Assembly: GCA_965228785.1 (NCBI GenBank)
Contig: CBDDIF010000001.1
Location: 3,472,001-3,536,000, forward strand
DNA length: 64,000 nucleotides
From: Hoeflea_A sp965228785
GTDB taxonomy: Bacteria; Pseudomonadota; Alphaproteobacteria; Rhizobiales; Rhizobiaceae
Direction of reading: 5' to 3'
The first letter of the stretch is position 1, and the number at the start of each line of letters is the position of its first letter. The notes under the pieces are model-generated. The model saw nothing but the letters and a program-made list of their open reading frames with translations. It searched no databases and had not been told where the DNA came from. Below, piece after piece: positions 25,605-35,232 of this stretch. The position numbers and the translations under genes are program-made.

Positions 25605-26629
25605 TACTCCGAGTCTTCCTCCCTGCCGATCAGGTTGAGCGCCTTTGCGCGGATACCGCGCTGTCGCAACGCGTGTTCAAGCGCTTCGACCCTGCCGTGC
25701 GTGATCCAGACATCGCCGGCGCCGGTTTCCTCGGCCGTACGCAGCAGATCGTTCCAGTCCGCATGGTCCGAGACGATCAGTGCCATCTCCGCCCGACGCT
25801 GACGGGCACGGGCGCGGATCTGCATCCAGCCGGAAGCCATGGCTGGCAGGGGATCGGGGAGCTTTCGGCTCCATCGGTCGGCAAGTGCTGAGGGCGGACA
25901 TAGCACCACCTTTCCCCGCAGAGTGTCCCGTTCGTCGTTTGACAGTTCCGAAACCGGTTGCCACGGTCCGAAATCCTGACCGAGTTCCTGATACAGCTCG
26001 ATCAGCCGTATCAAGGCGCCATGGACGTAAAACGGATGGACGTATCCGGCTTCGCGCAACGCAGCCATGATGCGCTGGCACTTGCCCAGCGCGTAGACAC
26101 CAACGAGATGGGTGTGATCGGAGAGGGCGGCCATGGATCGCATCAGTTTGGCCATCTCATGCTCGATCGGCGGATGTGAAAAGACCGGCAGAGCAAACGT
26201 CGCCTCGGTGACGAAAACGTCGCATTCGACAAGTTCAAAGGGCTGGCAGGTCGGATCGCCGTGGCGCTTGTAGTCACCCGAAACCACCACACGCCTGCCG
26301 GCATATTCAATCACGGCCTGGGCACTTCCGAGAATGTGACCGGCCGGTGCCAGCCACAGCGTCACGCCGTTGCCGAGATCGCGACGCTCGCCATAGGCCA
26401 TCGGTGCTCCACCGGCCACGGAATCATCTTCATATCGTGTGCGCATGATGGCGATGGTTTCCGGTGTGGCGAAAACCGTCCGGTGCCCGGATCGCGCATG
26501 GTCTGCATGTCCGTGCGTGACGATGGCGCGGTCAACGCCCTTATGCGGGTCGATGAAGGCATCTGCCGGCACACAGAAAAGCCCCTCCGGGCGAACCTGC
26601 ATCCAGCTTTCGGGCGAACTCGAATTCAT
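25604..26629 (-). CDS. Ligase-associated MBL-fold exonuclease
   Basis: A 341-residue metallo-beta-lactamase/beta-CASP-like nuclease. The metal motif is THGHADHARSGH, with GHILGSAQAVIEYAGRRVVV and SGDYKRHGDP after it and ALIVSDHADWNDLL at the C-terminus. It is the usual partner of the DNA ligase and is thought to process ends in a damage response. In many genomes the set also has an Lhr-like helicase and a PdeM-type phosphoesterase; neither is here. Confidence 0.92.
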   Translation of the reverse strand: MNSSSPESWMQVRPEGLFCVPADAFIDPHKGVDRAIVTHGHADHARSGHRTVFATPETIAIMRTRYEDDSVAGGAPMAYGERRDLGNGVTLWLAPAGHILGSAQAVIEYAGRRVVVSGDYKRHGDPTCQPFELVECDVFVTEATFALPVFSHPPIEHEMAKLMRSMAALSDHTHLVGVYALGKCQRIMAALREAGYVHPFYVHGALIRLIELYQELGQDFGPWQPVSELSNDERDTLRGKVVLCPPSALADRWSRKLPDPLPAMASGWMQIRARARQRRAEMALIVSDHADWNDLLRTAEETGAGDVWITHGRVEALEHALRQRGIRAKALNLIGREEDSE

Positions 26630-26725
26630 CGGCTGACCTTCGTGTGAGCGTCAAAGCCGATAAGATAAGTCAGCAGGGTACCGAAACAAACCGTAACTGC
26701 ACCGGGCCCGATGCCGATCCTGTCA

Positions 26726-27442
26726 TCAGGTGGCAGCAGCCTTGGACTGCAGACGGTCCAGGGTCTTTTGCGCGGTCAATTCCCGCACAGCGTCCCGCCC
26801 GACCCAGCGGGCGGCTTTATCATCGCTCGCGCTGAGCCGTTCCGCAAGATCCAAAGCCGGTGCATGCAGGGCTTGCGACCGTTTGCCTATCTGTCTGAGA
26901 GCCCAACTGACGGCCTTCTTGACGAAGTTTCGTCCATCGCCGGCATGACGTTCAATCAAGGGCAGCCAGGCTTCCATCACGGTGTCCGGTTCTTTTTTCA
27001 GGTGCACGGCGCACCAGGCCATCATCGCGAATCCCGTGCGGCGGACGAATTCCCGCTCGTCTGCCACCATGGTCTCGATCAACGCGTCATGTAGACGCGC
27101 GTCCACGAACAGGCTCGCCGCATGGTCGACAATTTCCCAGGAATTGAATTCCGCTGCCCAGCGCATTGCCTGCTCGGCAGTGACTTGCTTCGGCTCGTCG
27201 GAGAAACAGGCGAGGATGCGAGCCTCTCGAATGCCGCTTTGCCACAGCGCTTCGGCTCTTTCGTGATCGCGCTTTATCTTGCGAGACAGAGGGCGCAGCA
27301 AGGAATTGGGCACACCGAGGGCGGCCTGCGTTTCGATGCCGAAGCGGCTCATGCCTGCCAGGTTGCCGGGATCGCCACTGTCTTTCAGCCAGGCAAGCAC
27401 CCGGTCAGCATCCCAATCGGGCGCCGGCTCGGCCGTCGACAT
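26726..27442 (-). CDS. AlkD-like DNA alkylation repair protein
   Basis: A 238-residue all-helical HEAT-like protein: MSRFGIETQAALGVPNSLLR, WQSGIREARILACF, WEIVDHAASLFV, GRNFVKKAVSWALRQIGKRS. The pattern is that of AlkC/AlkD-like glycosylases that release alkylated bases. A longer frame reaching to 27775 overlaps the reductase gene and is rejected. ATG at 27442 lies one base after the stop of the reductase gene, so translation is probably coupled. Confidence 0.82.
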   Translation of the reverse strand: MSTAEPAPDWDADRVLAWLKDSGDPGNLAGMSRFGIETQAALGVPNSLLRPLSRKIKRDHERAEALWQSGIREARILACFSDEPKQVTAEQAMRWAAEFNSWEIVDHAASLFVDARLHDALIETMVADEREFVRRTGFAMMAWCAVHLKKEPDTVMEAWLPLIERHAGDGRNFVKKAVSWALRQIGKRSQALHAPALDLAERLSASDDKAARWVGRDAVRELTAQKTLDRLQSKAAAT

Positions 27443-27443
27443 G

Positions 27444-28313
27444 TCAGCGCTCGAGGAGAGCAAGCAGCGAAGACGTGTCCCAGCGGTTGCCGCCCATCTT
27501 CTGCACCTCGCGGTAGAACTGGTCGACCAATGCCGTGACCGGCAGACTTGCACCGTTGTTGCGGGCTTCGTCGAGTACGATAGAGAGGTCCTTGCGCATC
27601 CAGTCAACGGCAAAACCGTGATCGTATTCGCCACGGTCCATCGTTTCGTGGCGGTTTTCCATCTGCCATGATCCGGCCGCGCCCTTTGAGATGACATCGA
27701 CGACGGCACTGATGTCGAGGCCTGCTGCTTTGCCGAAATGGATGCCCTCCGAAAGACCTTGTAAAAGGCCCGCAATGCAGATCTGGTTGACCATCTTGGT
27801 CAATTGTCCGGCGCCTACGCCGCCCATGTGGCCAACCATGCGGGCGTAAGCCTCAATTACCGGCTTGGCCCTGTCGAAGACCTCGGTTTCGCCGCCGACC
27901 ATGACGGTCAGAACGCCATTTTCGGCGCCGGCTTGACCGCCGGAGACCGGGGCGTCGAGGAAGCCACAGCCACGGTTTTCAGCCTCTGCCGCCAGTTCGC
28001 GGGCGACCTGCGCCGATGCCGTGGTGTTGTCGATGAAGATTGCACCCTCCTTCATGCCGTGGAAGGCGCCATCGGGTCCTGTCGTGACCATGCGAAGATC
28101 GTCGTCGTTGCCGACGCAGCAGAAGACGAAATCGGCACCTTCGGCCGCCGCGCGCGGTGTAGTTGCAGCGGCTCCGCCGAACTCATCGGTCCATTTCTGT
28201 GCCTTTGCGGGCGTGCGGTTATAGACGCAGACTTCGTGATTGCCGCGCGTCTTCAGATGGCCCGCCATGGGGTAGCCCATCACACCGAGCCCGATAAAAG
28301 CAACTGTTGCCAT
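27444..28313 (-). CDS. 3-hydroxyisobutyrate dehydrogenase-family oxidoreductase
   Basis: A 289-residue beta-hydroxyacid dehydrogenase. Seen: VAFIGLGVMGYPMAGHL (NAD(P) site, GLGxMG), FLDAPVSGGQAGAENG (substrate motif) and GQLTKMVNQI with the catalytic Lys. The start at 28313 has AGAAGGGC ahead. Likely substrates are 3-hydroxyisobutyrate, tartronate semialdehyde or succinic semialdehyde; this cannot be settled by eye. It shares a 53-bp divergent promoter region with the penicillin acylase gene. Confidence 0.88.
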   Translation of the reverse strand: MATVAFIGLGVMGYPMAGHLKTRGNHEVCVYNRTPAKAQKWTDEFGGAAATTPRAAAEGADFVFCCVGNDDDLRMVTTGPDGAFHGMKEGAIFIDNTTASAQVARELAAEAENRGCGFLDAPVSGGQAGAENGVLTVMVGGETEVFDRAKPVIEAYARMVGHMGGVGAGQLTKMVNQICIAGLLQGLSEGIHFGKAAGLDISAVVDVISKGAAGSWQMENRHETMDRGEYDHGFAVDWMRKDLSIVLDEARNNGASLPVTALVDQFYREVQKMGGNRWDTSSLLALLER

Positions 28314-28366
28314 GTGATATGCCCTTCTGCAAAGTGCGGTTGACGATCCTTGGAGGGAATAGATCA

Positions 28367-30832
28367 ATGCGGCGGATCCTCAAAGCCCTTATCCGATTTA
28401 TTTTTGTCGCCGTTCCGGTGATCCTCCTGGCGGTCGGGGCCGGGTTTTTCTGGCTTGCCCGGTCGTTGCCACCGGTCTCTGGGAGCATGACACAGCAGGA
28501 TCTTGACGGTCCTGTTACGATTTCTCGCGACACCTTTGGCGTCCCCCATATCGCAGGCGAATCTCTCAACGACGTCGCGATGGGTCTTGGTTTCGCCCAT
28601 GCGCAGGATCGGTTGTGGCAGATGGAAGTGTCGCGGATGGCGGCACAGGGACGCCTGTCGGAAATGTTCGGTGAGCCGACAATCGAGACCGACATCTGGT
28701 TGCGCACGATGGGCATCCATGAGGCAGCCGCTGCCTCATACGAGGCACTGCCTGATCGCGGCAAGTCGTTCCTTCAGGCCTATGCCGCCGGCGTCAATGC
28801 CTGGCTTGAGCGGGAAGGGCGAACGTTCGCCTCCCGGTTGCCACCGGAGTTCGTGATTTTGGGGCATGAACCGGAAAAGTGGGAACCTGCTCATACCATG
28901 GCTGCCGTAAAGATGATGTCCGTATCCCTTGCGGCCAATTCCAGGTTCGAGATATTCCGACTGTCATTCGCCCGGCTAGGTCTGACGTCCGACGAGATGC
29001 TCGACCTGCTGCCGACCGGGCCTGGCGATAATCCGCCGCCATTGCCCGATCTTTCTGCTCTGCTCAACCTCGACAGTGGGCCTCTGAAACTGGAAGACGA
29101 TGATGAGCGGACCGAAGCATCACTTTTCGTTCCCGCGATTGGTTCGGCCGGACGGGGTGCGTCAAACAATTGGGCGGTGTCCGGCGATCGGACATCGACA
29201 GGCATGCCCATCGTCGCCAACGATCCGCATCTGGAACTGACGGCACCGTCGATATGGTATCTGGCGCATTTGCGGGTCACCGACGGTGACGGATCCCGCA
29301 ACCTTGTGGGAACTACACTCGCGGGCACACCGCTGGTGCTGCTGGGGCGAAGCGATAGCGTTGCCTGGGGTTTCACCAACACCGCTTCGGATGTCCAGGA
29401 TATCTTTGTCGAGCGCGTCAATCCGGACAATCCGGATGAATACCTGACGCCGGACGGCTGGAAACCGTTCGGAACCAAACAGGAAACGATCAGGATCAGT
29501 GGTGGCGGTGAGCGGACGTTCACACGGCAATGGACGCGCCACGGACCGGTTTTGCCTGCTGGTTACCGGGATATAGGCTCTTATCTGCCAGAAGGTACGG
29601 TTGCTTCGCTGCAATGGGTCGCGCTGGCTCACGACGACACCACCATCATGAGTGGGCTGAACATCTGGAATGGGAAATCGGTAGCGGATTTCCAGGAGGC
29701 CATGCGTGATTACGTCACTCCGATGCAGTCCATGGTGGCGGCTGATACGCAAGGCAATATCGGATTGATTGCCCCCGGACGCGTTCCGGTCCGCGATCCG
29801 CAAAACACTGTTATGGGGCGCGCGCCGGTTCCCGGCTGGGACGCTGTCTATGATTGGAAGGGAAAGATCCCATTCGATGGCCTGCCACGCCAAAACAATC
29901 CCGCCATCGGCGCCATAGCGACTGCCAACGCCAAGATTGTCGGACCAGACTACCCCTATTTCCTGACGTTCGACTGGGAGGAAGCCTGGCGACAGGACCG
30001 CCTCGATGAGTTGATCGTCGACAATGCCGAAAAACAGACGCCGGGAAGGTCACGAGAAATTCAGGGCGATGTCTACTCAACGGGCATTGCCGCTTTCGGA
30101 CCCGAAATGATCAGGCTGGTGAAAGGCAAGAAAGATGTCGATGACAACGTTCTGACCCAGCTGTCGCAATGGAATTTCGCCATGGAACGCCAAAGTGCTG
30201 CCGCACTTATTTTCATGGCCTGGTTGCGAGAGAGTATGATTGATATCTACAGCGACGATCTGGGGCCGGCTTTCGAGCCCTGGTTTCGGGCGCGCGGCAA
30301 TGTCATGCACCGCCTGCTGCTTGGAAGTACCGCACGCAACTGGTGCGATGACCGGTCGACTCCTGGTGAGGAAACCTGCGCCGACATTCTGGCTGCAAGC
30401 CTCGGCAAGGCACTGGTCGACCTTGAGCAACGCTACGGTACCGATCGTGACAAATGGACCTGGGGGGCTGCCCATGTCACCACCGGCAGCCATGCTCCAT
30501 TTTCCAACATCCCGTATCTCAACTCCTTCTTCGATGTCCGCGTCTCAGCCGGCGGCGGGCCTTTCACGCTCGATCGGGGCGTGACACGGCTGAGAGACGC
30601 CAAAGCTCCCTTTGCCAGCGTCAGCGGACCAAGCTTTCGCGGCATCTACGATCTGACCGATCTGGAGAAATCCACCTACATCATCTCGACCGGTCAGTCG
30701 GGGAACCCATTTTCGAGGCACTATCGGGACTTCGCCAAACCCTGGTCTGACGTGGAGTCGATCTTCATTCTGACCGATCCGAAGCTCTATGAGCCTTCGG
30801 CGATCGGCAGTTGGCAATTGCTGCCGGAGTGA
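28367..30832 (+). CDS. Penicillin acylase family protein (Ntn hydrolase)
   Basis: An 821-residue exported precursor. One N-terminal membrane/signal segment (FIFVAVPVILLAVGAGFFWL) is followed by the A chain (GVPHIAGESLNDVAMGLGFA, AHAQDRLWQMEVSRMAAQGR). Autocleavage would occur before Ser266 in GRGASNNWAVSG, creating the catalytic N-terminal Ser of the B chain; NDPHLELTAPSIWY follows. Members hydrolyse beta-lactams or acyl-homoserine lactones; the substrate here is unknown. ATG at 28367 has GGAGGG nine bases ahead. Confidence 0.92.
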   Translation: MRRILKALIRFIFVAVPVILLAVGAGFFWLARSLPPVSGSMTQQDLDGPVTISRDTFGVPHIAGESLNDVAMGLGFAHAQDRLWQMEVSRMAAQGRLSEMFGEPTIETDIWLRTMGIHEAAAASYEALPDRGKSFLQAYAAGVNAWLEREGRTFASRLPPEFVILGHEPEKWEPAHTMAAVKMMSVSLAANSRFEIFRLSFARLGLTSDEMLDLLPTGPGDNPPPLPDLSALLNLDSGPLKLEDDDERTEASLFVPAIGSAGRGASNNWAVSGDRTSTGMPIVANDPHLELTAPSIWYLAHLRVTDGDGSRNLVGTTLAGTPLVLLGRSDSVAWGFTNTASDVQDIFVERVNPDNPDEYLTPDGWKPFGTKQETIRISGGGERTFTRQWTRHGPVLPAGYRDIGSYLPEGTVASLQWVALAHDDTTIMSGLNIWNGKSVADFQEAMRDYVTPMQSMVAADTQGNIGLIAPGRVPVRDPQNTVMGRAPVPGWDAVYDWKGKIPFDGLPRQNNPAIGAIATANAKIVGPDYPYFLTFDWEEAWRQDRLDELIVDNAEKQTPGRSREIQGDVYSTGIAAFGPEMIRLVKGKKDVDDNVLTQLSQWNFAMERQSAAALIFMAWLRESMIDIYSDDLGPAFEPWFRARGNVMHRLLLGSTARNWCDDRSTPGEETCADILAASLGKALVDLEQRYGTDRDKWTWGAAHVTTGSHAPFSNIPYLNSFFDVRVSAGGGPFTLDRGVTRLRDAKAPFASVSGPSFRGIYDLTDLEKSTYIISTGQSGNPFSRHYRDFAKPWSDVESIFILTDPKLYEPSAIGSWQLLPE

Positions 30833-30844
30833 GGAAGCCGGCGG

Positions 30845-31675
30845 CTATCTCTTCAAGTGACGCGTGAGGCGAGCTTCGAGCAAATTCCACAGGTTGCGCA
30901 GAACCTCGACGATGATCAGGTAGAAGATAGCTGCCCAAATGTAGGTCTGGAAATCGAACGTGCGCGAGTAGGCGCGGCGGGTCTCGCCGAATAAATCAAA
31001 TACGGTGATGATGGCGACGATGGCCGAGCCCTTGATCATCAGGATGATCTCATTGCCGTAGGGGCGCAGTGCAACAATCATCGCCTGAGGCAGAATGACT
31101 TTGCGATATGCCTGCAAACGGGACAGGCCCAGGGCCATCGCACCCTCGAACTGTCCTCTTGGCACGCTTTGCAGGGCACCGCGCAGGATTTCTGCCTGAT
31201 AGGCGGCGGTATTGAGCGTAAAGGCCAGTATCGCGCAGTTCCAGGGATCGCGGAAAAAGCCCCACAAACCGATGGCCTGCAATTGAGGACGAAACTCGCC
31301 GAGGCCGTAATAGATCAGGAACAACTGGGCGATCAGCGGTGTGCCGCGGAAAAAATAGACATAGCCATAGGCCGGGACCGACAACCATCGGCTTTTCGAC
31401 ATGCGGCCGTAGGTCACTGGTAGAGAGACCAGGGCTCCGAGCACAATCGAAATGCCGACCAGGGTGAGTGTGACCTGCAAGCCGGAGAAATATCTCGGCG
31501 CATAGCGATCAATCTTTTCTGGATCCCATTCGCTCGTCAGGAAGAGGATGATGCCAACCCCGACCAGCAGCCAGATGGCCATCATGAAGGTGCCGGACAC
31601 ACGACTGGCGTTCCAGCCGCCAGCGGCCTCGGGTGGAGCAGGTCTGGCGTCAACCATCTTTGCGGTGATGCTCAC
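30845..31675 (-). CDS. Polar amino-acid ABC transporter permease (HisM-like)
   Basis: A 276-residue inner-membrane permease with FFRGTPLIAQLFLIYYGLGE and the EAA loop region AMALGLSRLQAYRKVILPQA. It has an N-terminal extension of ~35 residues with one extra hydrophobic segment before the core. Its start overlaps the end of the HisQ-like gene by 4 nt. Part of an importer with the two genes upstream. Confidence 0.92.
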   Translation of the reverse strand: MSITAKMVDARPAPPEAAGGWNASRVSGTFMMAIWLLVGVGIILFLTSEWDPEKIDRYAPRYFSGLQVTLTLVGISIVLGALVSLPVTYGRMSKSRWLSVPAYGYVYFFRGTPLIAQLFLIYYGLGEFRPQLQAIGLWGFFRDPWNCAILAFTLNTAAYQAEILRGALQSVPRGQFEGAMALGLSRLQAYRKVILPQAMIVALRPYGNEIILMIKGSAIVAIITVFDLFGETRRAYSRTFDFQTYIWAAIFYLIIVEVLRNLWNLLEARLTRHLKR

Positions 31676-32385
31676 AGCCGCACCTCCGACTGTTCAACAC
31701 GACGCTCAATGGCTCCGATGACGATAGAGGAAAGAATTGCCAACAGCAGGAACAGCAGGCATGCGATACCGAAAAAGAGAAACGCCTCTTTGCTGACGCG
31801 TGCGGCGATGCCGGCCTGCCTCAAGATATCTTCCAAGCCTATTACCGAAACTAGGGCGGTCTCCTTCAGCAAAATCATCCAAAGATTGCCAAGACCGGGC
31901 AGAGCGATGCGAATGAGTTGCGGTAGAATGATCTTCCACATTGTCTGGAACCTGCTCAGCCCCAGCGCGTGTCCCCCCTCGTATTGGCCGGCGGGGATTG
32001 CCTTGAACGCTGATACGAACACCTCGCTGGAGAAGGCCGAGAAAACCACACCGAGGGCGATCATGCCGGCGACGAAGGAGTTGATCTCGATCGCAGATTC
32101 GTATCCCAGCGCCAACAGAAGTTGACGAATACCGATCTGCAGGCCGAAATACACCAGAAACAGTGTCAGAAGTTCGGGCAGGCCGCGAAAGATCGTGGTG
32201 TAGATTTCTGCGGCCATGCGAATGGAGCGCTCATTGCTCTGTTTCGCCAGCGCCAGAAAAAAGCCCAAGGCGAGCCCGAAAGGCAGGGTACAAACCGCCA
32301 GGCTGACGGTTCTGAGAACGCCGATAGCAATCTGATCTCCCCATCCATTGGGTCCGAAACTCAGCAGGGTGAGTGTCTCTTGCAT
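31672..32385 (-). CDS. Polar amino-acid ABC transporter permease (HisQ-like)
   Basis: A 237-residue permease: IFRGLPELLTLFLVYFGLQI, then EAA loop GHALGLSRFQTMWKIILPQL. Partner of the HisM-like permease downstream. The 89-bp gap to the binding-protein gene is normal for such operons. Confidence 0.92.
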   Translation of the reverse strand: MQETLTLLSFGPNGWGDQIAIGVLRTVSLAVCTLPFGLALGFFLALAKQSNERSIRMAAEIYTTIFRGLPELLTLFLVYFGLQIGIRQLLLALGYESAIEINSFVAGMIALGVVFSAFSSEVFVSAFKAIPAGQYEGGHALGLSRFQTMWKIILPQLIRIALPGLGNLWMILLKETALVSVIGLEDILRQAGIAARVSKEAFLFFGIACLLFLLLAILSSIVIGAIERRVEQSEVRL

Positions 32386-32474
32386 CGCTATCCGTTACGG
32401 CTACGTCGCCGCTTTTCCCCTCAATATTGGGATGGCGGACTATTGCCCGCCATCCCCACTCGTTGGAAGCCCTG

Positions 32475-33257
32475 TCAGTCGCCGTAAACGTCGACTTCGA
32501 AGTACTTGTCGTTGATTTCCTTGTATTTTCCGTTAGCCCGGATGGCGGCGATTGCCGTGTTGAACATTTCGCGCAGATCATCCTCACCCTTGCGGATCGC
32601 GATACCAGCCCCTTCGCCATTGATGACCGGGTCCGGTGTCAGCGTGCCGATGATCTTGCAGCATTCGCCGTCCGACGTTTCCAGCCACTCCGACAGCACG
32701 ATCACGTCGTCGATAACGGCGTCGATGCGGCCACTGGCAATGTCGAGCTTGTACTCATCCGGTGTCGGGTATAGACGCAGATCGGCGGAGCCCAGCTTCT
32801 CCTCGGCGTAGTTCGAGTGGGTAGTGGAGCTTTGCGCACCCAGGATCTTGCCGTCCAGCCCGGCGTCGGTCGCATCGGTGATGTCGGAGTCTTTCGGCAC
32901 GGCAATCGCGGGTGGCGTATTGTAGTACTTGTCGGAGAAGTCGACCTTTTCCTTGCGCTCGTCGGTAATCGACATCGAGGCGATGATGGCGTCGAACTTG
33001 CCGGCAATCAAAGACGGAATGATGCCGTCCCAGTCATTCGTGACGAATTCGCATTTGACCTTCATTTCATCGCAAAGCGCTTTGGCAATATCGACATCGA
33101 AACCAACCAGTTCACCGCTGGTGGTCAGATTGTTGAAGGGTGGATAAGCGCCTTCGGTTCCGATCTTGATGGTTTTGCTGTGATTGTCGGCCTGAGCGGC
33201 TCCCAAGCTCAGCGCCAGGGCGGCAACGGCCACAGTGATTTTCGTTACATTTCGCAT
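32475..33257 (-). CDS. Polar amino-acid ABC transporter substrate-binding protein
   Basis: A 260-residue periplasmic binding protein (HisJ/ArgT type): signal peptide VTKITVAVAALALSLGAAQA, then KIGTEGAYPPFNNLTTSGEL, VGFDVDIAKALCDEMK, DAIIASMSITDERKEKVDFS. This pattern is typical of Lys/Arg/ornithine/His-binding members. AAGGA five bases before ATG at 33257 sets the start. No ATPase gene lies beside the operon, so HisP must be encoded elsewhere or shared. Confidence 0.93.
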   Translation of the reverse strand: MRNVTKITVAVAALALSLGAAQADNHSKTIKIGTEGAYPPFNNLTTSGELVGFDVDIAKALCDEMKVKCEFVTNDWDGIIPSLIAGKFDAIIASMSITDERKEKVDFSDKYYNTPPAIAVPKDSDITDATDAGLDGKILGAQSSTTHSNYAEEKLGSADLRLYPTPDEYKLDIASGRIDAVIDDVIVLSEWLETSDGECCKIIGTLTPDPVINGEGAGIAIRKGEDDLREMFNTAIAAIRANGKYKEINDKYFEVDVYGD

Positions 33258-33434
33258 TGTTGTCCTTTCTGCATTGTGCCGAGTGTTGATTGATTTTTGG
33301 CGGCACACAACGCGGCTCCTCCCAGACCCGCGTAAATGCCGATATTCCCACTGTTTTCGAAAAGAATGCAACCGTAAAAGTGCGGATGGGTTCAGGGTAT
33401 TTCCGAGCCCGGTTTATGCGGACTGTCTTACCGT

Positions 33435-34715
33435 TCAACCTGCGGGAATACCGAACTCCGAAAACGGGATATAGGAGACCATATCGCCTCGCGTGACCGC
33501 CGAAACGTCCTCGGGAAGTTCGATGAGACCATCGGCGCGGCGCAAGCCGGAAATGAGTCCTGACCCGTCATGTGGGAATTTGCAGGCCAGGGGACCTGCT
33601 GCCGTCTGTTCGAGCCAGCCGCGCAGAAATTCCCGCCGATCAGTCTTCTTCCGGGCAATCTCGAAAGCGGCGGGTACGGGAATGCGCAAGGGAAGACGGT
33701 AATTGCCGCCGCCCAGAATGCGCAGAACGGGAATTGCATAGAGCAGGAAACAGACGAAGGCCGCCACCGGATTGCCTGGTAGCCCGAGATAGACACAATT
33801 GCCGATCTGCCCAAACGTCATCGGCCGACCGGGTTTGATGGCGATCTGCCACAGGTGCCGTTGTCCCAGTTTGTCGAGGGCACTCACCATATGGTCTTCA
33901 TCGCCGCGTGAGGCTCCACCGGTCGTCAGAATGACGTCGCATTCGACAGCTGCTTCAGCCAAGAGGTTCTCGACACCGACCCGTTCGTCCTTCAGGACAC
34001 CGAGGTCGCTCACAGTGACCGGCTGCAAACGGCACAGCGCATCCAGCATGTGGTGGTTGGAATCGAAAACCTGGCCGACGTCGATCGTTGAGCTGGAGCC
34101 GGGCCGCAACAATTCGTTCCCGGAAGAGATCAGGCCAACACGAAGTTTGCGATAAACTGAAACCTCAGCCTTGCCCAGAGAAGCCAGTGCCGCGATGTCT
34201 TGCGGGCGGAGCATCCGCCGAGCTTCCACGACGGTGTCGCCCGCCTGGACGTCTTCACCGGCGCGACGTCGGTTGGCACCCGGTTTGAGCCCGGGTGGCA
34301 GATCGACCGCCCGGCTATCGTCCGACAGTTTGCAGTCTTCCTGCATCGCCACGGTATCCGCGTTGACCGGAATGACCGCACCAGTGAATATGCGTGCGGC
34401 GTAACCAGGCTTCAGAGTGACCTGTCCCAGATCTCCCGCGGCTATCCTCGGACCTATGCGCATTTGGGTCGAGGCAGCGTAGTCGCCGTGCGCAAAAGCA
34501 TATCCGTCGACCGCACTGTTGTCGTGCAAAGGCACATGGCGCGGCGCTGCGATCGACGTGGCGAGATGTCGGCCGTAAGCCTGGTCCAGCGGTATGGTCT
34601 CTTCGGCAGCTGTCGCGGACAGTCGAGAGCGTAACAGGTCGATGACCTCGTCGTGACGCATTCGGTCTTTGTCGTGCAAGAAACAGTCGTTGATGAGATG
34701 TGCCTGGTCAGCCAT
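33435..34715 (-). CDS. moeA: Molybdopterin molybdotransferase
   Basis: MoeA, 426 residues, inserts molybdate into adenylated molybdopterin. Seen: PLHDNSAVDGYAFAHGDY (active site), RIFTGAVIPVNADTVAMQED, VGLISSGNELLRPG, VILTTGGASRGDEDHMVSAL and FGQIGNCVYLGLPGNPVAAF. Its start overlaps the end of mobB by 8 nt. Last gene of the Moco cluster on this strand. Confidence 0.95.
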   Translation of the reverse strand: MADQAHLINDCFLHDKDRMRHDEVIDLLRSRLSATAAEETIPLDQAYGRHLATSIAAPRHVPLHDNSAVDGYAFAHGDYAASTQMRIGPRIAAGDLGQVTLKPGYAARIFTGAVIPVNADTVAMQEDCKLSDDSRAVDLPPGLKPGANRRRAGEDVQAGDTVVEARRMLRPQDIAALASLGKAEVSVYRKLRVGLISSGNELLRPGSSSTIDVGQVFDSNHHMLDALCRLQPVTVSDLGVLKDERVGVENLLAEAAVECDVILTTGGASRGDEDHMVSALDKLGQRHLWQIAIKPGRPMTFGQIGNCVYLGLPGNPVAAFVCFLLYAIPVLRILGGGNYRLPLRIPVPAAFEIARKKTDRREFLRGWLEQTAAGPLACKFPHDGSGLISGLRRADGLIELPEDVSAVTRGDMVSYIPFSEFGIPAG

Positions 34716-35232
34716 TCATCGTGCGCCTTTCAAGACCGGTGTGCCGTTCGACGAAATCGGCAATTGCGTTTGTGTCGTCAAGGTCGAACACTGGCAGTGA
34801 CGTCGATCCGACACGGTGATCTGCGGCGATGGCGACGATGGATGGATCGCTCTCGGACAGAGGCGTGCGATCTGCGGCCTCAAGACGCCGCGCTTCAAGC
34901 TTGTTGTGGCCTTCGCGCTTATAACCCTCGACTACAACGAGGTCGCACGGGCCGAGCTTCGCCAGAATGTCGGAAAGCGGCGGTTCCGCCTCGTCGCGCA
35001 ATTCGTGCATCAGTGCCCAGCGACTGCCGGAAACAATGGCAACCTCGGTCGCGCCCGCCTGGCGGTGACGAAAGCTGTCGGTGCCTTCGGTATCAATGTC
35101 GAAGCTATGGTGGGCATGTTTGACCGTCGAGACATTCCAGCCGCGCCGCGTCAACTCCTCCACCAACCGAACCGTCAGTCCGGTTTTGCCGGAGTTCTTC
35201 CATCCGGTGATGCCGAAAATACGTCCGGTCAT
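34708..35232 (-). CDS. mobB: Molybdopterin-guanine dinucleotide synthesis protein B
   Basis: MobB, 174 residues: P-loop GITGWKNSGKTGLTVRLVEE, then VSTVKHAHHSFDIDTEGTDS and DLVVVEGYKREGHNKLEARR. A GTP-binding accessory of MobA. Overlaps mobA (ATGA) and moeA, so the three are translationally linked. Confidence 0.95.
   Translation of the reverse strand: MTGRIFGITGWKNSGKTGLTVRLVEELTRRGWNVSTVKHAHHSFDIDTEGTDSFRHRQAGATEVAIVSGSRWALMHELRDEAEPPLSDILAKLGPCDLVVVEGYKREGHNKLEARRLEAADRTPLSESDPSIVAIAADHRVGSTSLPVFDLDDTNAIADFVERHTGLERRTMNG

Noticed and set aside
26726..27775. Longer 349-codon version of the AlkD-like gene
   Set aside because: The first 111 codons run through the reductase gene in another frame; similarity begins at the ATG at 27442.
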